Shown here piece by piece: positions 25,099 through 33,320 of a stretch of 61,924 bases of DNA (positions are counted from its first letter, which is position 1; each line of letters begins with the position of its first letter). The notes under the pieces were generated by a model. It worked only from the letters and a program-made list of their open reading frames with translations. It searched no databases and was not told where the DNA came from. This DNA comes from an uncultured Ruminococcus sp. (GTDB lineage: Bacteria > Bacillota > Clostridia > Oscillospirales > Acutalibacteraceae): positions 25,484 to 87,407 of the forward strand of contig CADANT010000004.1 of NCBI GenBank assembly GCA_902789345.1, written 5' to 3'. The position numbers and the translations under genes are program-made.

Positions 25099-25851
25099 TT
25101 GAAAGCGTTAATAACAGGTGCAAGCTCGGGCATTGGCAGAGATATGGCAAGAGAGCTTGCTAAAAGAGGCTGTGACCTAATATTGGTTGCAAGAAGAACA
25201 GACAGGCTTGAAGAAATAAAAAATGAAATTACAGGAGTTTCCGTTGAAATAATAAAATGTGATGTTTCAACAGAAGAAAATTGTGCGGAGCTGTATAATT
25301 CCGTTAAGGATAAGGGCGTAGATATGCTTGTAAATAACGCAGGTTTTGGTTTGGCAGGCGAGTTTTTAAGCACAGACCTTAACAGAGAGCTTAATATGAT
25401 TAAAACAAATGTGGTGGCGGTGCATATGCTTACCAAGCTGTTTTTAAAGGATTTTGCAGAGAAGGACAGAGGTATAATTCTTAATGTTGCTTCCTCTGCC
25501 GCATATATGGCAGGGCCGTATCTAAGCACATATTATGCAACTAAAAATTATGTTAGGCGGCTGACAGAGGCTGTTTACCAGGAACTAAAAGAAAAAAATT
25601 CCAATGTAAGTGTGTCCGTGCTTTGTCCCGGTCCTGTAAATACTGAGTTTAATGATGTTGCCGACGTTAAATTTGCGTTAAAAGGACTAAGCAGTGAATA
25701 TGTGGCAAGGTATGCAATAGAAAAGGCGCTTAAGGGTAAGCTGTATATTATACCGGGCTTACAAATGAAGCTGGGGGTATTTTTACTGCGCTTTACACCT
25801 AATAAGCTTATGCTGAAAATCTCGGCACATATACAGAAAAAGAAGCAGTAG
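25099..25851 (+). CDS. Short-chain dehydrogenase/reductase (classical SDR)
   Basis: 250 residues. Cofactor motif TGASSGIG (residues 6-13), arginines in LVARRTDRL that suggest NADPH, NNAGFG near 80, and YYATKNYVRR with catalytic Tyr and Lys. The conserved Pro-Gly of VLCPGPVNTEF follows. The substrate is unknown; related DltE-like and YqjQ-like SDRs are common in Firmicutes. The TTG start has AAAGGGG upstream. Probably co-transcribed with the HAD gene. Confidence 0.9.
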   Translation: MKALITGASSGIGRDMARELAKRGCDLILVARRTDRLEEIKNEITGVSVEIIKCDVSTEENCAELYNSVKDKGVDMLVNNAGFGLAGEFLSTDLNRELNMIKTNVVAVHMLTKLFLKDFAEKDRGIILNVASSAAYMAGPYLSTYYATKNYVRRLTEAVYQELKEKNSNVSVSVLCPGPVNTEFNDVADVKFALKGLSSEYVARYAIEKALKGKLYIIPGLQMKLGVFLLRFTPNKLMLKISAHIQKKKQ

Positions 25852-25864
25852 GTGCTTCTGCTGT

Positions 25865-25893
25865 TTGACCGTATAGAATTTTCAGTGTATAAT
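25865..25893 (+). promoter_or_regulatory. Promoter of the DUF4250 gene
   Basis: TTGACC (25865-25870), 17 bases, TATAAT (25888-25893). Confidence 0.8.
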
Positions 25894-25926
25894 TAAAACA
25901 GACTAAGACAGAAAGGAAGATACAAA

Positions 25927-26103
25927 ATGTCAATTCCACAGGAGCCTGTAATTTTGCTGTCCTATATAAATACGCAGCTGCGTGACTTTTACCCGTCACT
26001 TGAAGAGCTTGCAAAGTCACTTGATGTTTCTGAACAGGAAATTAAGGATAAGCTGGCAACTATAAACTACACTTATGATGAGGGTAAAAACCAATTTGTA
26101 TAA
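25927..26103 (+). CDS. Small DUF4250-family protein
   Basis: A 58-residue protein, MSIPQEPVIL...TYDEGKNQFV. Residues 21-46 look like a small helix-turn-helix-like unit (YPSLEELAKSLDVSEQEI), and the ending YTYD....NQFV is typical of the DUF4250 family known from Clostridia. Start ATG with AGAAAGGAAG upstream. It has its own promoter and a very strong terminator, so it is a genuine single-gene unit even though it is short. Function unknown; a DNA- or protein-binding role is possible. Confidence 0.85.
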   Translation: MSIPQEPVILLSYINTQLRDFYPSLEELAKSLDVSEQEIKDKLATINYTYDEGKNQFV

Positions 26104-26146
26104 TAAAACATAATTATATTTTTAATTTATTACTAAATAGTAAATT

Positions 26147-26194
26147 AAAAACACAGCTTGTTTTCGGTAAAAGCCGGAAGCAGGCTGTGTTTTT
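26147..26194 (+). terminator. Long hairpin terminator after the DUF4250 gene
   Basis: A near-continuous stem of over 20 pairs (AAAACACAGCTTGTTTTCGG with CCGGAAGCAGGCTGTGTTTT) and a 6-nt loop. The downstream arm ends in five T. Confidence 0.9.
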
Positions 26195-26232
26195 AATGCG
26201 TAAAAATATTTTTAAAATTTGTTAAATTTTTG

Positions 26233-26261
26233 TTGACAAGAGCAAGTGTATGAGCTATACT
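26233..26261 (+). promoter_or_regulatory. Promoter of the GntR-ABC operon
   Basis: TTGACA (26233-26238), 17 bases, TATACT (26256-26261); transcription start near 26268, inside the operator that follows. Confidence 0.85.
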
Positions 26262-26264
26262 AAC

Positions 26265-26298
26265 ATTGTACTAATTGTATTAATTGAGATAGTACAAT
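26265..26298. promoter_or_regulatory. Probable YtrA/GntR operator
   Basis: A perfect 9-bp inverted repeat, ATTGTACTA at 26265-26273 and TAGTACAAT at 26290-26298, separated by 16 bases. It starts three bases after the -10 element, so a bound repressor would block transcription. The GntR-family regulator is the first gene of the operon, so autoregulation is likely. Confidence 0.75.
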
Positions 26299-26333
26299 TA
26301 TACACCGTATTATAAGAAAGGAGTGTTGCAGAT

Positions 26334-26690
26334 TTGTTTACAATAAACCTACAAAGTCGTGAACCGATTTATGAACAGGTTTATAACAATGTGGTAAGGC
26401 TGATTTCACTTGGCGTGCTGCAGCCTAAGCAGCAGCTGCCGCCTGTAAGGCAGTTGGCAACGCAGCTAAGTGTAAATCCTAACACGGTTTCAAAGGCGTA
26501 CAAAGCTTTAGAGCAGGACGGCATAATTTATTCGGTAGTTGGCAAGGGTTCTTTTGTTGCACCGCAGCTTAATGCGGTAAGCGGCAAAAAACTGGAGGCT
26601 CTGGATAAAATTGAGCAAAGTGTAGCTGAAGCCAAAAATCTGGGCATAGAAAAAAATGAGGTATTAAAAATTGTTGATAAAATTTATTGA
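26334..26690 (+). CDS. GntR-family regulator, YtrA subfamily
   Basis: 118 residues. The winged helix spans about 5-72 (REPIYEQVYNNVVRLI, PPVRQLATQLSVNPNTVSKAY, GKGSFV), followed by a short helical tail of about 45 residues, the hallmark of the YtrA subfamily, which has no full ligand-binding domain. YtrA regulators repress adjacent ABC transporter genes, often induced by cell-wall-active antibiotics. Start TTG with AAAGGAG at 26317-26323. Confidence 0.92.
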   Translation: MFTINLQSREPIYEQVYNNVVRLISLGVLQPKQQLPPVRQLATQLSVNPNTVSKAYKALEQDGIIYSVVGKGSFVAPQLNAVSGKKLEALDKIEQSVAEAKNLGIEKNEVLKIVDKIY

Positions 26691-26707
26691 AAAGGAGAGG
26701 TCAGTAA

Positions 26708-27607
26708 TTGATAGACATATGTAATATTTCAAAAAGCTTTGGCGATGTTAAGGCTTTGGATAAGCTTACTGTACAAATCCCCACAGCGTCGGTTTTTGGA
26801 TTGGTAGGCTCAAACGGCAGTGGTAAAAGTACGCTGCTTAGAATATTGTCGGGAGTGTACACACCTGACAAGGGTAAAATTACGATAGACGACGAAGATA
26901 TTACAGACAATCCAAAGGTTAGGGAGAAGTGCTGCTTTGTATCTGATTTCCCATATTTCTCAAATCACGCAACTGTAGAAAATACGGCAATCCTGTATAG
27001 AGAGATGTACCCTAACTGGAGTGATGAAAAGTTTAAAGAGCTGTCAAAGGCATTTAGACTGAAAACGAAAACAAAAATAATAACAATGTCAAAGGGAATG
27101 CAAAGGCAGGTGGCAATTACACTGGCACTGTCTGCTTGTCCTAAATATTTATTCTTAGATGAAATATTTGACGGACTTGACCCGGTAGTGCGTCAGCTTG
27201 TTAAAAAGCTTTTAATCGGTGAAATAGCTGAAAATTCTATGACTGTTGTAATAGCTTCGCACAATTTAAGAGAGCTTGAAGATTTGTGCGACCATATGGG
27301 CTTTTTACATTGTGGCGGTTTGTTGCTTGAAAAAGAACTGGACAGCTTAAAGCTGGAGCTGTACAGAATACAGGCGGCGTTTAGTCAGCCACTGCCTCAA
27401 GAGGCGCTAGAGCCACTTGATATTGTTGATGTAAAGAATACCGGCAACCTTTATACACTGGTTGTTCGTGGTAATATTAACGATATTAACAGTTATATTA
27501 ATTCTTTAAACCCTGTGTTTGTTCAGGCATTACCTCTTACACTGGAGGAAATATTTATTAGTGAAATGGAGGCGGCTGGTTATGACATCGACCACATCAT
27601 CGAATAA
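26708..27607 (+). CDS. ABC transporter ATP-binding protein (YtrB-like)
   Basis: 299 residues. Walker A GSNGSGKST (about 35-43), a degenerate signature MSKGMQRQV in place of LSGGQ, Walker B KYLFLDEIFDGLDP and H-loop IASHNLRE. It pairs with the permease at 27582 and is regulated by the GntR protein just upstream. The likely role is efflux or sensing of an envelope-targeting compound; substrate unknown. TTG start with GGAGAGGT upstream. Confidence 0.93.
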   Translation: MIDICNISKSFGDVKALDKLTVQIPTASVFGLVGSNGSGKSTLLRILSGVYTPDKGKITIDDEDITDNPKVREKCCFVSDFPYFSNHATVENTAILYREMYPNWSDEKFKELSKAFRLKTKTKIITMSKGMQRQVAITLALSACPKYLFLDEIFDGLDPVVRQLVKKLLIGEIAENSMTVVIASHNLRELEDLCDHMGFLHCGGLLLEKELDSLKLELYRIQAAFSQPLPQEALEPLDIVDVKNTGNLYTLVVRGNINDINSYINSLNPVFVQALPLTLEEIFISEMEAAGYDIDHIIE

Positions 27608-29624
27608 GCAATGTCAGGGCTTTTGCGGAATGTTAAAATGGAATCTGCGCAATTTGACAAGCTTGTCTGTAGTATATTCTGTAATACTTTTAGTTGTACT
27701 TCCCTTTATGCTTGCAATATCCCTGTTGGGAAACGGAGAAGGAGCGCAGGTTCTGTATAATGAGGAATCAATTACATCAATATTTAAGTCGAATTGGCTT
27801 ATAGTTTCCATTATTGTAAATGTATTTGTGGTAGTAATTTCAGCCAATTTATTTAAGTCTTTCCATAACAGGCGAAGTACAGACTTGGTTATGTCGCTGC
27901 CAATTAAGCGTAGCACCTTGTTTTTGTCGAACTTCATTACAGGTCTGTTGGTAATTATTGTACCACTTTTTGTTGTTGCTTTAATATCAGGGCTTTTGTG
28001 CGGTGATATACTTGTATGTTTAACATATTTCATAGCTCTTATTCCACCGACGCTTTTTGCATATGCCATGTATAGCTTTTTGGCTGTTTGCTGTGGAACA
28101 GTGGCAGATACGGTAATATCTTATGTAGCTATTAATGTAACATACCCTGTATTATTTTCTGCTATTATGAATTTAGTATACAATTTTTCAGCAGGTACAG
28201 CTGACTTTTGCTACAACGGATTATCAAATTTATTAACCAACGGAGATCCGTTTAAACACAGCTTGTTGTCACCTTCTATGGGCATATTGGTATGTTCTGC
28301 AGAAACATCTATGTCCGATGCATCAATGGTGCCATACTGCATATACAGTATTATTTTTGCAGCTATTATGTTTGTAGGGGCTGTTATTTTGTTTAAGCGC
28401 CGCAAAAACGAAAATGTACAGATGGGCTTTATATATAAGCTGCCAAGGATAATTATTATAATTATTTCAAGCTTAGCCTGTGGTGTATATATCGGCTACA
28501 CTGCTTCCGGAGCTTTAAGCGGTGATGTTAAGTCGGGTACAGTTCAGCTTTTATGGTATGTACTGTTCTCTGTAATGGGCTGTATTGTTTCGTATTTGAT
28601 AATTACAAGTATTTACAATCGAGGCGGTTCCGGAATTTTAAAGAGCATACCTTGCTTAGGTGCTTCTGTTGTACTTTCACTGATTATTTATCTGTTAACC
28701 GCAACAGGTATGGTAAGTATGAATATGTGGGCACCTGACATAAAAACTGTAAAATATGTAAGTGTTGAAACAAGTATTAACAACAATTACAGTGATACCA
28801 TTAATGAATTTTTGGGCGAAGATGTTTCAAAAGATGTTTCAGAAGATATTTCAAATGGATCCGATGAAAGCTTTTACGAATACTATGACGAATACTATGA
28901 CGAATATATCAATAACAGCACATATTACTACAGAACAGTATTTGATAAAAAACAGCATAGGTTTATGAGCTGCTATTCAAGACTTTTAAGACTTAATAAT
29001 AAAGAGGAAATAGCTGCAGTGAATAAGCTTAATGATGAGCTTATTAAGGAATACAACGAAAAAACTCCATTCTTAAGGTATAGTAATAATTTTTGGTATA
29101 CTATGAACACTGATTATATTTGTGTTAGATATCGTTACGGTGATGGATCTGTAGAGAGCAGGTATTATTCGTCTGACTTTTTTGACACAGACACTGTTAT
29201 AAAATACCTTGACGAAATATGCTCCGGTAATTATTTTAAGGAAAGTAAATTTATAATACAAAGCTGTGGAAACGGCACTGAGCTGAATATGAGCTATAAC
29301 AATATGCAGGCAGTTGACGAAAATAAGAAAATTGATGTTTCCGATACTGAATTTGCCAATGAGCTTATAGCGGCATACAATGAGGATTTTGCCTCTGACC
29401 AAAAGGTATTTGAACACTTTACAGATTTGGACAATGCAGACGGTATTTTATTCATAAAGCCTAGGCATTTAGATAATATAACATCTGATGAGATTAGGAG
29501 ATTCGGCGGTGGAGGAATGCTAGTAATTCCTAAGGACGGCTACGAAAAAACAAAGGCTGTGCTGAATAAATACAGCAAGGAAATTGACGGATGCAGCGAG
29601 GTTACGGCAAAAAACTACAAGTAA
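27582..29624 (+). CDS. ABC transporter permease with large extracellular domain
   Basis: 680 residues from the ATG at 27582, which has GGAGG about ten bases upstream and overlaps the ATPase gene by 26 bases. Helices lie at about 30-55, 75-95, 120-150, 160-185, 240-260 and in the 290-390 region. The last 280 residues are soluble and probably extracytoplasmic, and begin with an acidic, repetitive stretch (EDVSKDVSEDIS and YYDEYYDEY). This ABC-2-like layout fits the YtrC/D type. The short DNA duplications in that stretch suggest slippage. Confidence 0.85.
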   Translation: MTSTTSSNKQCQGFCGMLKWNLRNLTSLSVVYSVILLVVLPFMLAISLLGNGEGAQVLYNEESITSIFKSNWLIVSIIVNVFVVVISANLFKSFHNRRSTDLVMSLPIKRSTLFLSNFITGLLVIIVPLFVVALISGLLCGDILVCLTYFIALIPPTLFAYAMYSFLAVCCGTVADTVISYVAINVTYPVLFSAIMNLVYNFSAGTADFCYNGLSNLLTNGDPFKHSLLSPSMGILVCSAETSMSDASMVPYCIYSIIFAAIMFVGAVILFKRRKNENVQMGFIYKLPRIIIIIISSLACGVYIGYTASGALSGDVKSGTVQLLWYVLFSVMGCIVSYLIITSIYNRGGSGILKSIPCLGASVVLSLIIYLLTATGMVSMNMWAPDIKTVKYVSVETSINNNYSDTINEFLGEDVSKDVSEDISNGSDESFYEYYDEYYDEYINNSTYYYRTVFDKKQHRFMSCYSRLLRLNNKEEIAAVNKLNDELIKEYNEKTPFLRYSNNFWYTMNTDYICVRYRYGDGSVESRYYSSDFFDTDTVIKYLDEICSGNYFKESKFIIQSCGNGTELNMSYNNMQAVDENKKIDVSDTEFANELIAAYNEDFASDQKVFEHFTDLDNADGILFIKPRHLDNITSDEIRRFGGGGMLVIPKDGYEKTKAVLNKYSKEIDGCSEVTAKNYK

Positions 29625-29684
29625 ATACCAAGTGATCCGGGTATTGCATTATATAATTTAATCAACCACCTACACACCTATAAA

Positions 29685-29724
29685 AGCAAGAGGGAAAGTC
29701 CATATTTTGGCTTTCCCTCTTGCT
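29685..29724. terminator. Bidirectional terminator between permease and tadA
   Basis: Perfect 14-bp stem AGCAAGAGGGAAAG/CTTTCCCTCTTGCT with a 12-nt loop. T-rich on the minus-strand exit (TTTTATAGG) and TATTTGTATTT on the plus strand. It serves the two converging units. Confidence 0.88.
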
Positions 29725-29746
29725 GTATTTGTATTTATATTAATTT

Positions 29747-30223
29747 TTATTGATTTTTACACTGCTTTTGCAGTTTCCTTTTTTCTCGTAATTGGGTGAA
29801 AAAGTCTGTCATTATTTTGCCGCACCGGTCCTCCAATATACCGCCTGTAACATTGGGCTTATGATTAAAAGGTAATTCAAACAAATTAACCACGCTTTCA
29901 CAGCAGCCCGCTTTTGGATTTTTTGCACCGTAATAAACCGAGCGAATGCGTGAGTTTATTATGGCACCGGCACACATGGGGCAAGGTTCTACCGTAACAT
30001 ACAGCTCACACTGCCACAGCTGCCAGCCTCCCAGCTTTTGGCAGGCTCTGTGTATTGCTACAGTTTCTGCATGAAGCAATGCGTTTTTTTGAGTGTCACG
30101 CATATTATAGCCTGTGCTTATTACCTCATTTTCCCTTACAATAACTGCACCTATAGGCACTTCGCCCAGTCTATAGGCTGTTTCTGCCTGCTGTAGGGCA
30201 AGCTCCATATATTGTATATCCAT
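29747..30223 (-). CDS. tadA: tRNA-adenosine deaminase
   Basis: 158 residues from the ATG at 30223, which overlaps the CPBP protease stop (TAATG). Deaminates A34 of tRNA-Arg(ACG) to inosine; that tRNA is encoded at 54602. The zinc site is LLHAETVAI (His, catalytic Glu) and EPCPMCAGAI (two Cys). The N-terminal extension of the open frame to 30286 lies in the protease gene and is not used. No clear Shine-Dalgarno, so it depends on translational coupling. Confidence 0.95.
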   Translation of the reverse strand: MDIQYMELALQQAETAYRLGEVPIGAVIVRENEVISTGYNMRDTQKNALLHAETVAIHRACQKLGGWQLWQCELYVTVEPCPMCAGAIINSRIRSVYYGAKNPKAGCCESVVNLFELPFNHKPNVTGGILEDRCGKIMTDFFTQLREKRKLQKQCKNQ

Positions 30224-31695
30224 TATGCCAAGGCGGCGGATTGAATACACAAAAGCAAAACTACAACTGTGTATATTATCATCCACGGTGATGTAAAGAC
30301 ATATCTTAATCTTTTTGCTATTGTAAGTCCGTTTGGGTTATCTTCAGGGGTTGAATCAAATTCAAACAGCTTATTTCCGAATTTTTTAATAAGCATAGCG
30401 GTACAGATTAGTCCTGAAAGTACAAAAACAAGTGCAAGTGAAAAATCTATAATGCTGTACACCATACTGTCAAGGTTCAACTGCGAAAGCAAATCAAATG
30501 CTACTGCAGACCCATTATTTACAAAGTGGATAATAATAGCCGGTATAAGTGAATTGGTTTTAACTGTTAGGTAAGCTAAAACAAGTCCTGTTAAGAATGT
30601 AACAGGTGTTTGTATAAAGTTGCTGTGCGCAAAACCAAACATAACCGCCGACACTACTATAGCCAGCGCATCGCCGTGCTTTCTTAATGAACAAAGTATA
30701 GCACCTCTAAACAAAAATTCCTCTATAATAGGCGGTACTACAGCAATGGCTATAAAGTATATAATGTTTTCTACTGTGCCGCTTGTACTGCCATAGTCTG
30801 AAGTCTTGTTTTGGAAACCAAACATAGACAGGTTAATATTCATAAAGCTAAGCAACAGGTTAAACACATATACAAAGCCCATAGCCGCCAGTGTGTACTT
30901 TACCGTATCGCCAATACTTACAGACTTAATTTTTACTGCCTGGTTAATATTGGTTTTACACATTGCCATTATAATTGCCGCTACAATAAACTCGCCCACA
31001 AGTGACGCTATTGCATTTATAATATACAGCATTACAGTGCTTAAATTTAATGAGGAACTGCCGGATGTTACCGTCAGTGACATTAACACTGCTGCGATGA
31101 CAGAAGTAAATACTACAAACAACAGCATACCGCCGCCGACTCTGTTGGAGGTTTTACGCAAACTTTTGCGCTGCTTAACCACCATCTGCTTTTTATATTC
31201 AGCCTCTGTATTGGCAGGGGTATTCGTGTAAGGTTGGTTAAATTGCATAGGCTGAGGGACTGCACCTACAGCCGCCGCACCGCAGTATTGATTATTAGCA
31301 TACTGACTGCCAAAATATTGGTTGTAATTATGTTGGTTGTTTGAGTATTGGTTTTGGTTATACCCATTATTTGCATATTGGTTGTTGTACTGATTCTGAC
31401 TATACCCGTTATTCACATATTGGCTGTTGTACTGATTTTGATTATACCCGTTATTTGCATATTGGTTGTTGTACTGATTCTGATTATACCCGTTATTTAT
31501 ATATTGGTTGTTGTACTGATTCTGATTATACTCATTATTCATATATTGGTTGTTGCTATATTGATTTTGGGCATACTCATTGTTCGTATACCGGTTGTTA
31601 TATTGATTAGGCTGTGCCGAGCCACCATAGATATTGTACCTTCTGCATGGTACACCGTTGTTGGGGCTTCCATACGGCCTGTTAAAATTATTCAT
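30223..31695 (-). CDS. CPBP intramembrane protease with Asn/Gln/Tyr repeats
   Basis: 490 residues. Residues 1-150 are Asn/Gln/Tyr-rich, with 14-residue repeats at 53-122 (NNGYNQNQYNNQYA type). Several membrane helices follow, with the CPBP (Abi) metalloprotease motifs EEFLFRG, FGFAHSNF and HFVNN in order. Such proteases can process peptides or provide bacteriocin self-immunity. The start is ATG 31695, nine bases after GCGAGGTG; the GTG at 31707 is within that Shine-Dalgarno. It is coupled to tadA, which has an unrelated function. Confidence 0.88.
   Translation of the reverse strand: MNNFNRPYGSPNNGVPCRRYNIYGGSAQPNQYNNRYTNNEYAQNQYSNNQYMNNEYNQNQYNNQYINNGYNQNQYNNQYANNGYNQNQYNSQYVNNGYSQNQYNNQYANNGYNQNQYSNNQHNYNQYFGSQYANNQYCGAAAVGAVPQPMQFNQPYTNTPANTEAEYKKQMVVKQRKSLRKTSNRVGGGMLLFVVFTSVIAAVLMSLTVTSGSSSLNLSTVMLYIINAIASLVGEFIVAAIIMAMCKTNINQAVKIKSVSIGDTVKYTLAAMGFVYVFNLLLSFMNINLSMFGFQNKTSDYGSTSGTVENIIYFIAIAVVPPIIEEFLFRGAILCSLRKHGDALAIVVSAVMFGFAHSNFIQTPVTFLTGLVLAYLTVKTNSLIPAIIIHFVNNGSAVAFDLLSQLNLDSMVYSIIDFSLALVFVLSGLICTAMLIKKFGNKLFEFDSTPEDNPNGLTIAKRLRYVFTSPWMIIYTVVVLLLCIQSAALA
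31330..31539 (-). repeat. 42-bp tandem coding repeat in the CPBP gene
   Basis: Five 42-bp units coding NN(E/G)YNQNQYNNQY(I/A/V) and variants, followed by a degenerate part. The unit length equals that of the unrelated repeat at 14810. Confidence 0.9.
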
Positions 31696-31719
31696 ATAAT
31701 TAAACACCTCGCTTTGGTA

Positions 31720-31748
31720 ATTATATCATTTTAAAATCACAAAAACAA
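31720..31748 (-). promoter_or_regulatory. Promoter of the CPBP-tadA unit
   Basis: Minus strand TTGTTT (31743-31748), 17 bases, TATAAT (31720-31725). Confidence 0.7.
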
Positions 31749-31863
31749 TAAAAATTAATATGTTTACATATACTTAATATATAAATAACAAAGTGATAAA
31801 ATCTGTAAGCAGTTATTCGGTGGTTTGCCGCTAAATGCTAATGTATAAATATGCGTATTTATC

Positions 31864-31891
31864 TTGATTATGTGTCGATTTATGGTATAAT
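31864..31891 (+). promoter_or_regulatory. Promoter of the nusB operon
   Basis: TTGATT (31864-31869), 16 bases, TATAAT (31886-31891). It is the only clear promoter seen before the long run of overlapping genes to recJ. Confidence 0.7.
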
Positions 31892-31940
31892 GTAAATTAA
31901 GTATTTAGCACCTTAACATCAAAATAAAGGGATGATAACA

Positions 31941-32366
31941 ATGAAATCAAAACTATCTCGCAGACAGTCAAGAGAACAGGCGTTTTTGCTTGCTTTTGAG
32001 AGAAACATTAACCATGAAACATTTAAGGATTTATACGAAATGGCTATAGAAAGCAGAGATTTTGAAATAGACGACTTTGCAATGGGGTTGCTTGAAAACA
32101 TTGAGAATAACGAAAATGAAATTAATGAGCTTATTCAGGCAAACTCCAAGAACAGAACTCTAAACAGAATTTCAAAGGTTGCTCTAAGCATAATGCAGTT
32201 GGCTATAAGCGAGCTTAAGTATGCCGATGTATCGAAAACAAAGGCAGAAAACCCTGAAAGCGTTATTATTAATGAAGCTGTTATTATTGCCAAGAAATAT
32301 TCCACCCCGGAGGAAACTTCCTTTATTAACGGCATTTTAGGTGCTGTGGTAAGGGGACAGGCATAA
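31941..32366 (+). CDS. nusB: Transcription antitermination factor NusB
   Basis: 141 residues. Begins KLSRRQSREQAFLLAFE, with the closing FINGILGAVVR, both typical. NusB with NusE binds boxA of rRNA leaders. The start at 31941 lies ten bases after AAAGGG; the ATG at 31932 abuts it. First gene of the housekeeping operon; the next gene starts 3 bases after the stop. Confidence 0.95.
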   Translation: MKSKLSRRQSREQAFLLAFERNINHETFKDLYEMAIESRDFEIDDFAMGLLENIENNENEINELIQANSKNRTLNRISKVALSIMQLAISELKYADVSKTKAENPESVIINEAVIIAKKYSTPEETSFINGILGAVVRGQA

Positions 32367-32369
32367 GCT

Positions 32370-33320
32370 ATGTGTGGTGGTAATTTGTATTTAGGTATAG
32401 ATACCAGTAACTACACAACATCTGCTGCCGCCTATGTAAAAGGCGAAATTTATCAGGCTAAAAAGCTTTTGCCTGTTAAAAGCGGCGAGTTGGGACTGCG
32501 CCAAAGCGACGCAGTGTTTCACCATACGGCGCAGCTTCCGCTAATGCTTGAACAGCTTGCAGTACAGGCGGATTTGTCAAAGGTTAGTGCGGTAGGTGCG
32601 TCATTTACGCCACGCAGTACAGAAGGTTCGTATATGCCTTGCTTTACGGTAGGCAGTGGCTTTGCAAGGTCGCTTACCTCTGTAATGAAGGTACCGCTGT
32701 ACAGGTTTTCTCATCAACAGGGACATATAGCGGCGGCTGTTTATTCCTGTGGGCATACCGAGCTTTTTACAAAGAAGCACTTGGCCTTTCATATTTCCGG
32801 CGGCACTACAGAGGCACTCATTGTTACTCCTGATAAAGATAACATAATAAGTGCAAACCTTGTTGGCAAAACTCTTGACCTTAATGCCGGTCAGCTTGTA
32901 GACCGTGTGGGAGTTATGCTGGGCTTACAATTTCCCTGCGGAAAACAGCTGGAACAGTTTGCACTTAGTTTTTTTGGAAAAATAAAGTGTAAGCCTACAA
33001 TCAAGGGGTGTGACTGCTGCCTTTCGGGTGTGCAGAACATTTGCGAAAAAATGTATAAGGACGGCACGCCAAAGGAAGAAATAGCGGCGTATGTTTTAAA
33101 GTATATTGAAGAAACGCTGTATAGCATGACCTTGAATATTTTTAAAGAGTACGGGGAAATGCCGGTGCTTTTTGCAGGCGGTGTAATGTCTAACATCATA
33201 ATTAAGAAAAATCTTACAAATAGGCTTGGAGCTTACTTTGCACAGCCTGAATTTTCTGCCGACAACGCCGCCGGGGTTGCAGTGCTTACCGCTATAAAAA
33301 ATAAGGAAGAAATAATATGA
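32370..33320 (+). CDS. TsaD/Kae1-like paralogue (M22 family)
   Basis: 316 residues with an ASKHA fold: YLGIDTSNYTTS at the start, FSHQQGHIAAA (metal HxxxH), HISGGTTEAL and LFAGGVMSN. True TsaD, which makes t6A37 in tRNA, has the same fold and similar motifs, but this protein is shorter and more divergent, and lies in the nusB-xseA gap where Clostridia keep a second member. It may lack t6A activity. Overlaps xseA by ATGA. Confidence 0.82.
   Translation: MCGGNLYLGIDTSNYTTSAAAYVKGEIYQAKKLLPVKSGELGLRQSDAVFHHTAQLPLMLEQLAVQADLSKVSAVGASFTPRSTEGSYMPCFTVGSGFARSLTSVMKVPLYRFSHQQGHIAAAVYSCGHTELFTKKHLAFHISGGTTEALIVTPDKDNIISANLVGKTLDLNAGQLVDRVGVMLGLQFPCGKQLEQFALSFFGKIKCKPTIKGCDCCLSGVQNICEKMYKDGTPKEEIAAYVLKYIEETLYSMTLNIFKEYGEMPVLFAGGVMSNIIIKKNLTNRLGAYFAQPEFSADNAAGVAVLTAIKNKEEII

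Noticed and set aside
31341-31734. Plus-strand repetitive open frames opposite the CPBP gene
   Set aside because: They mirror the 42-bp coding repeat on the minus strand and lack start signals.
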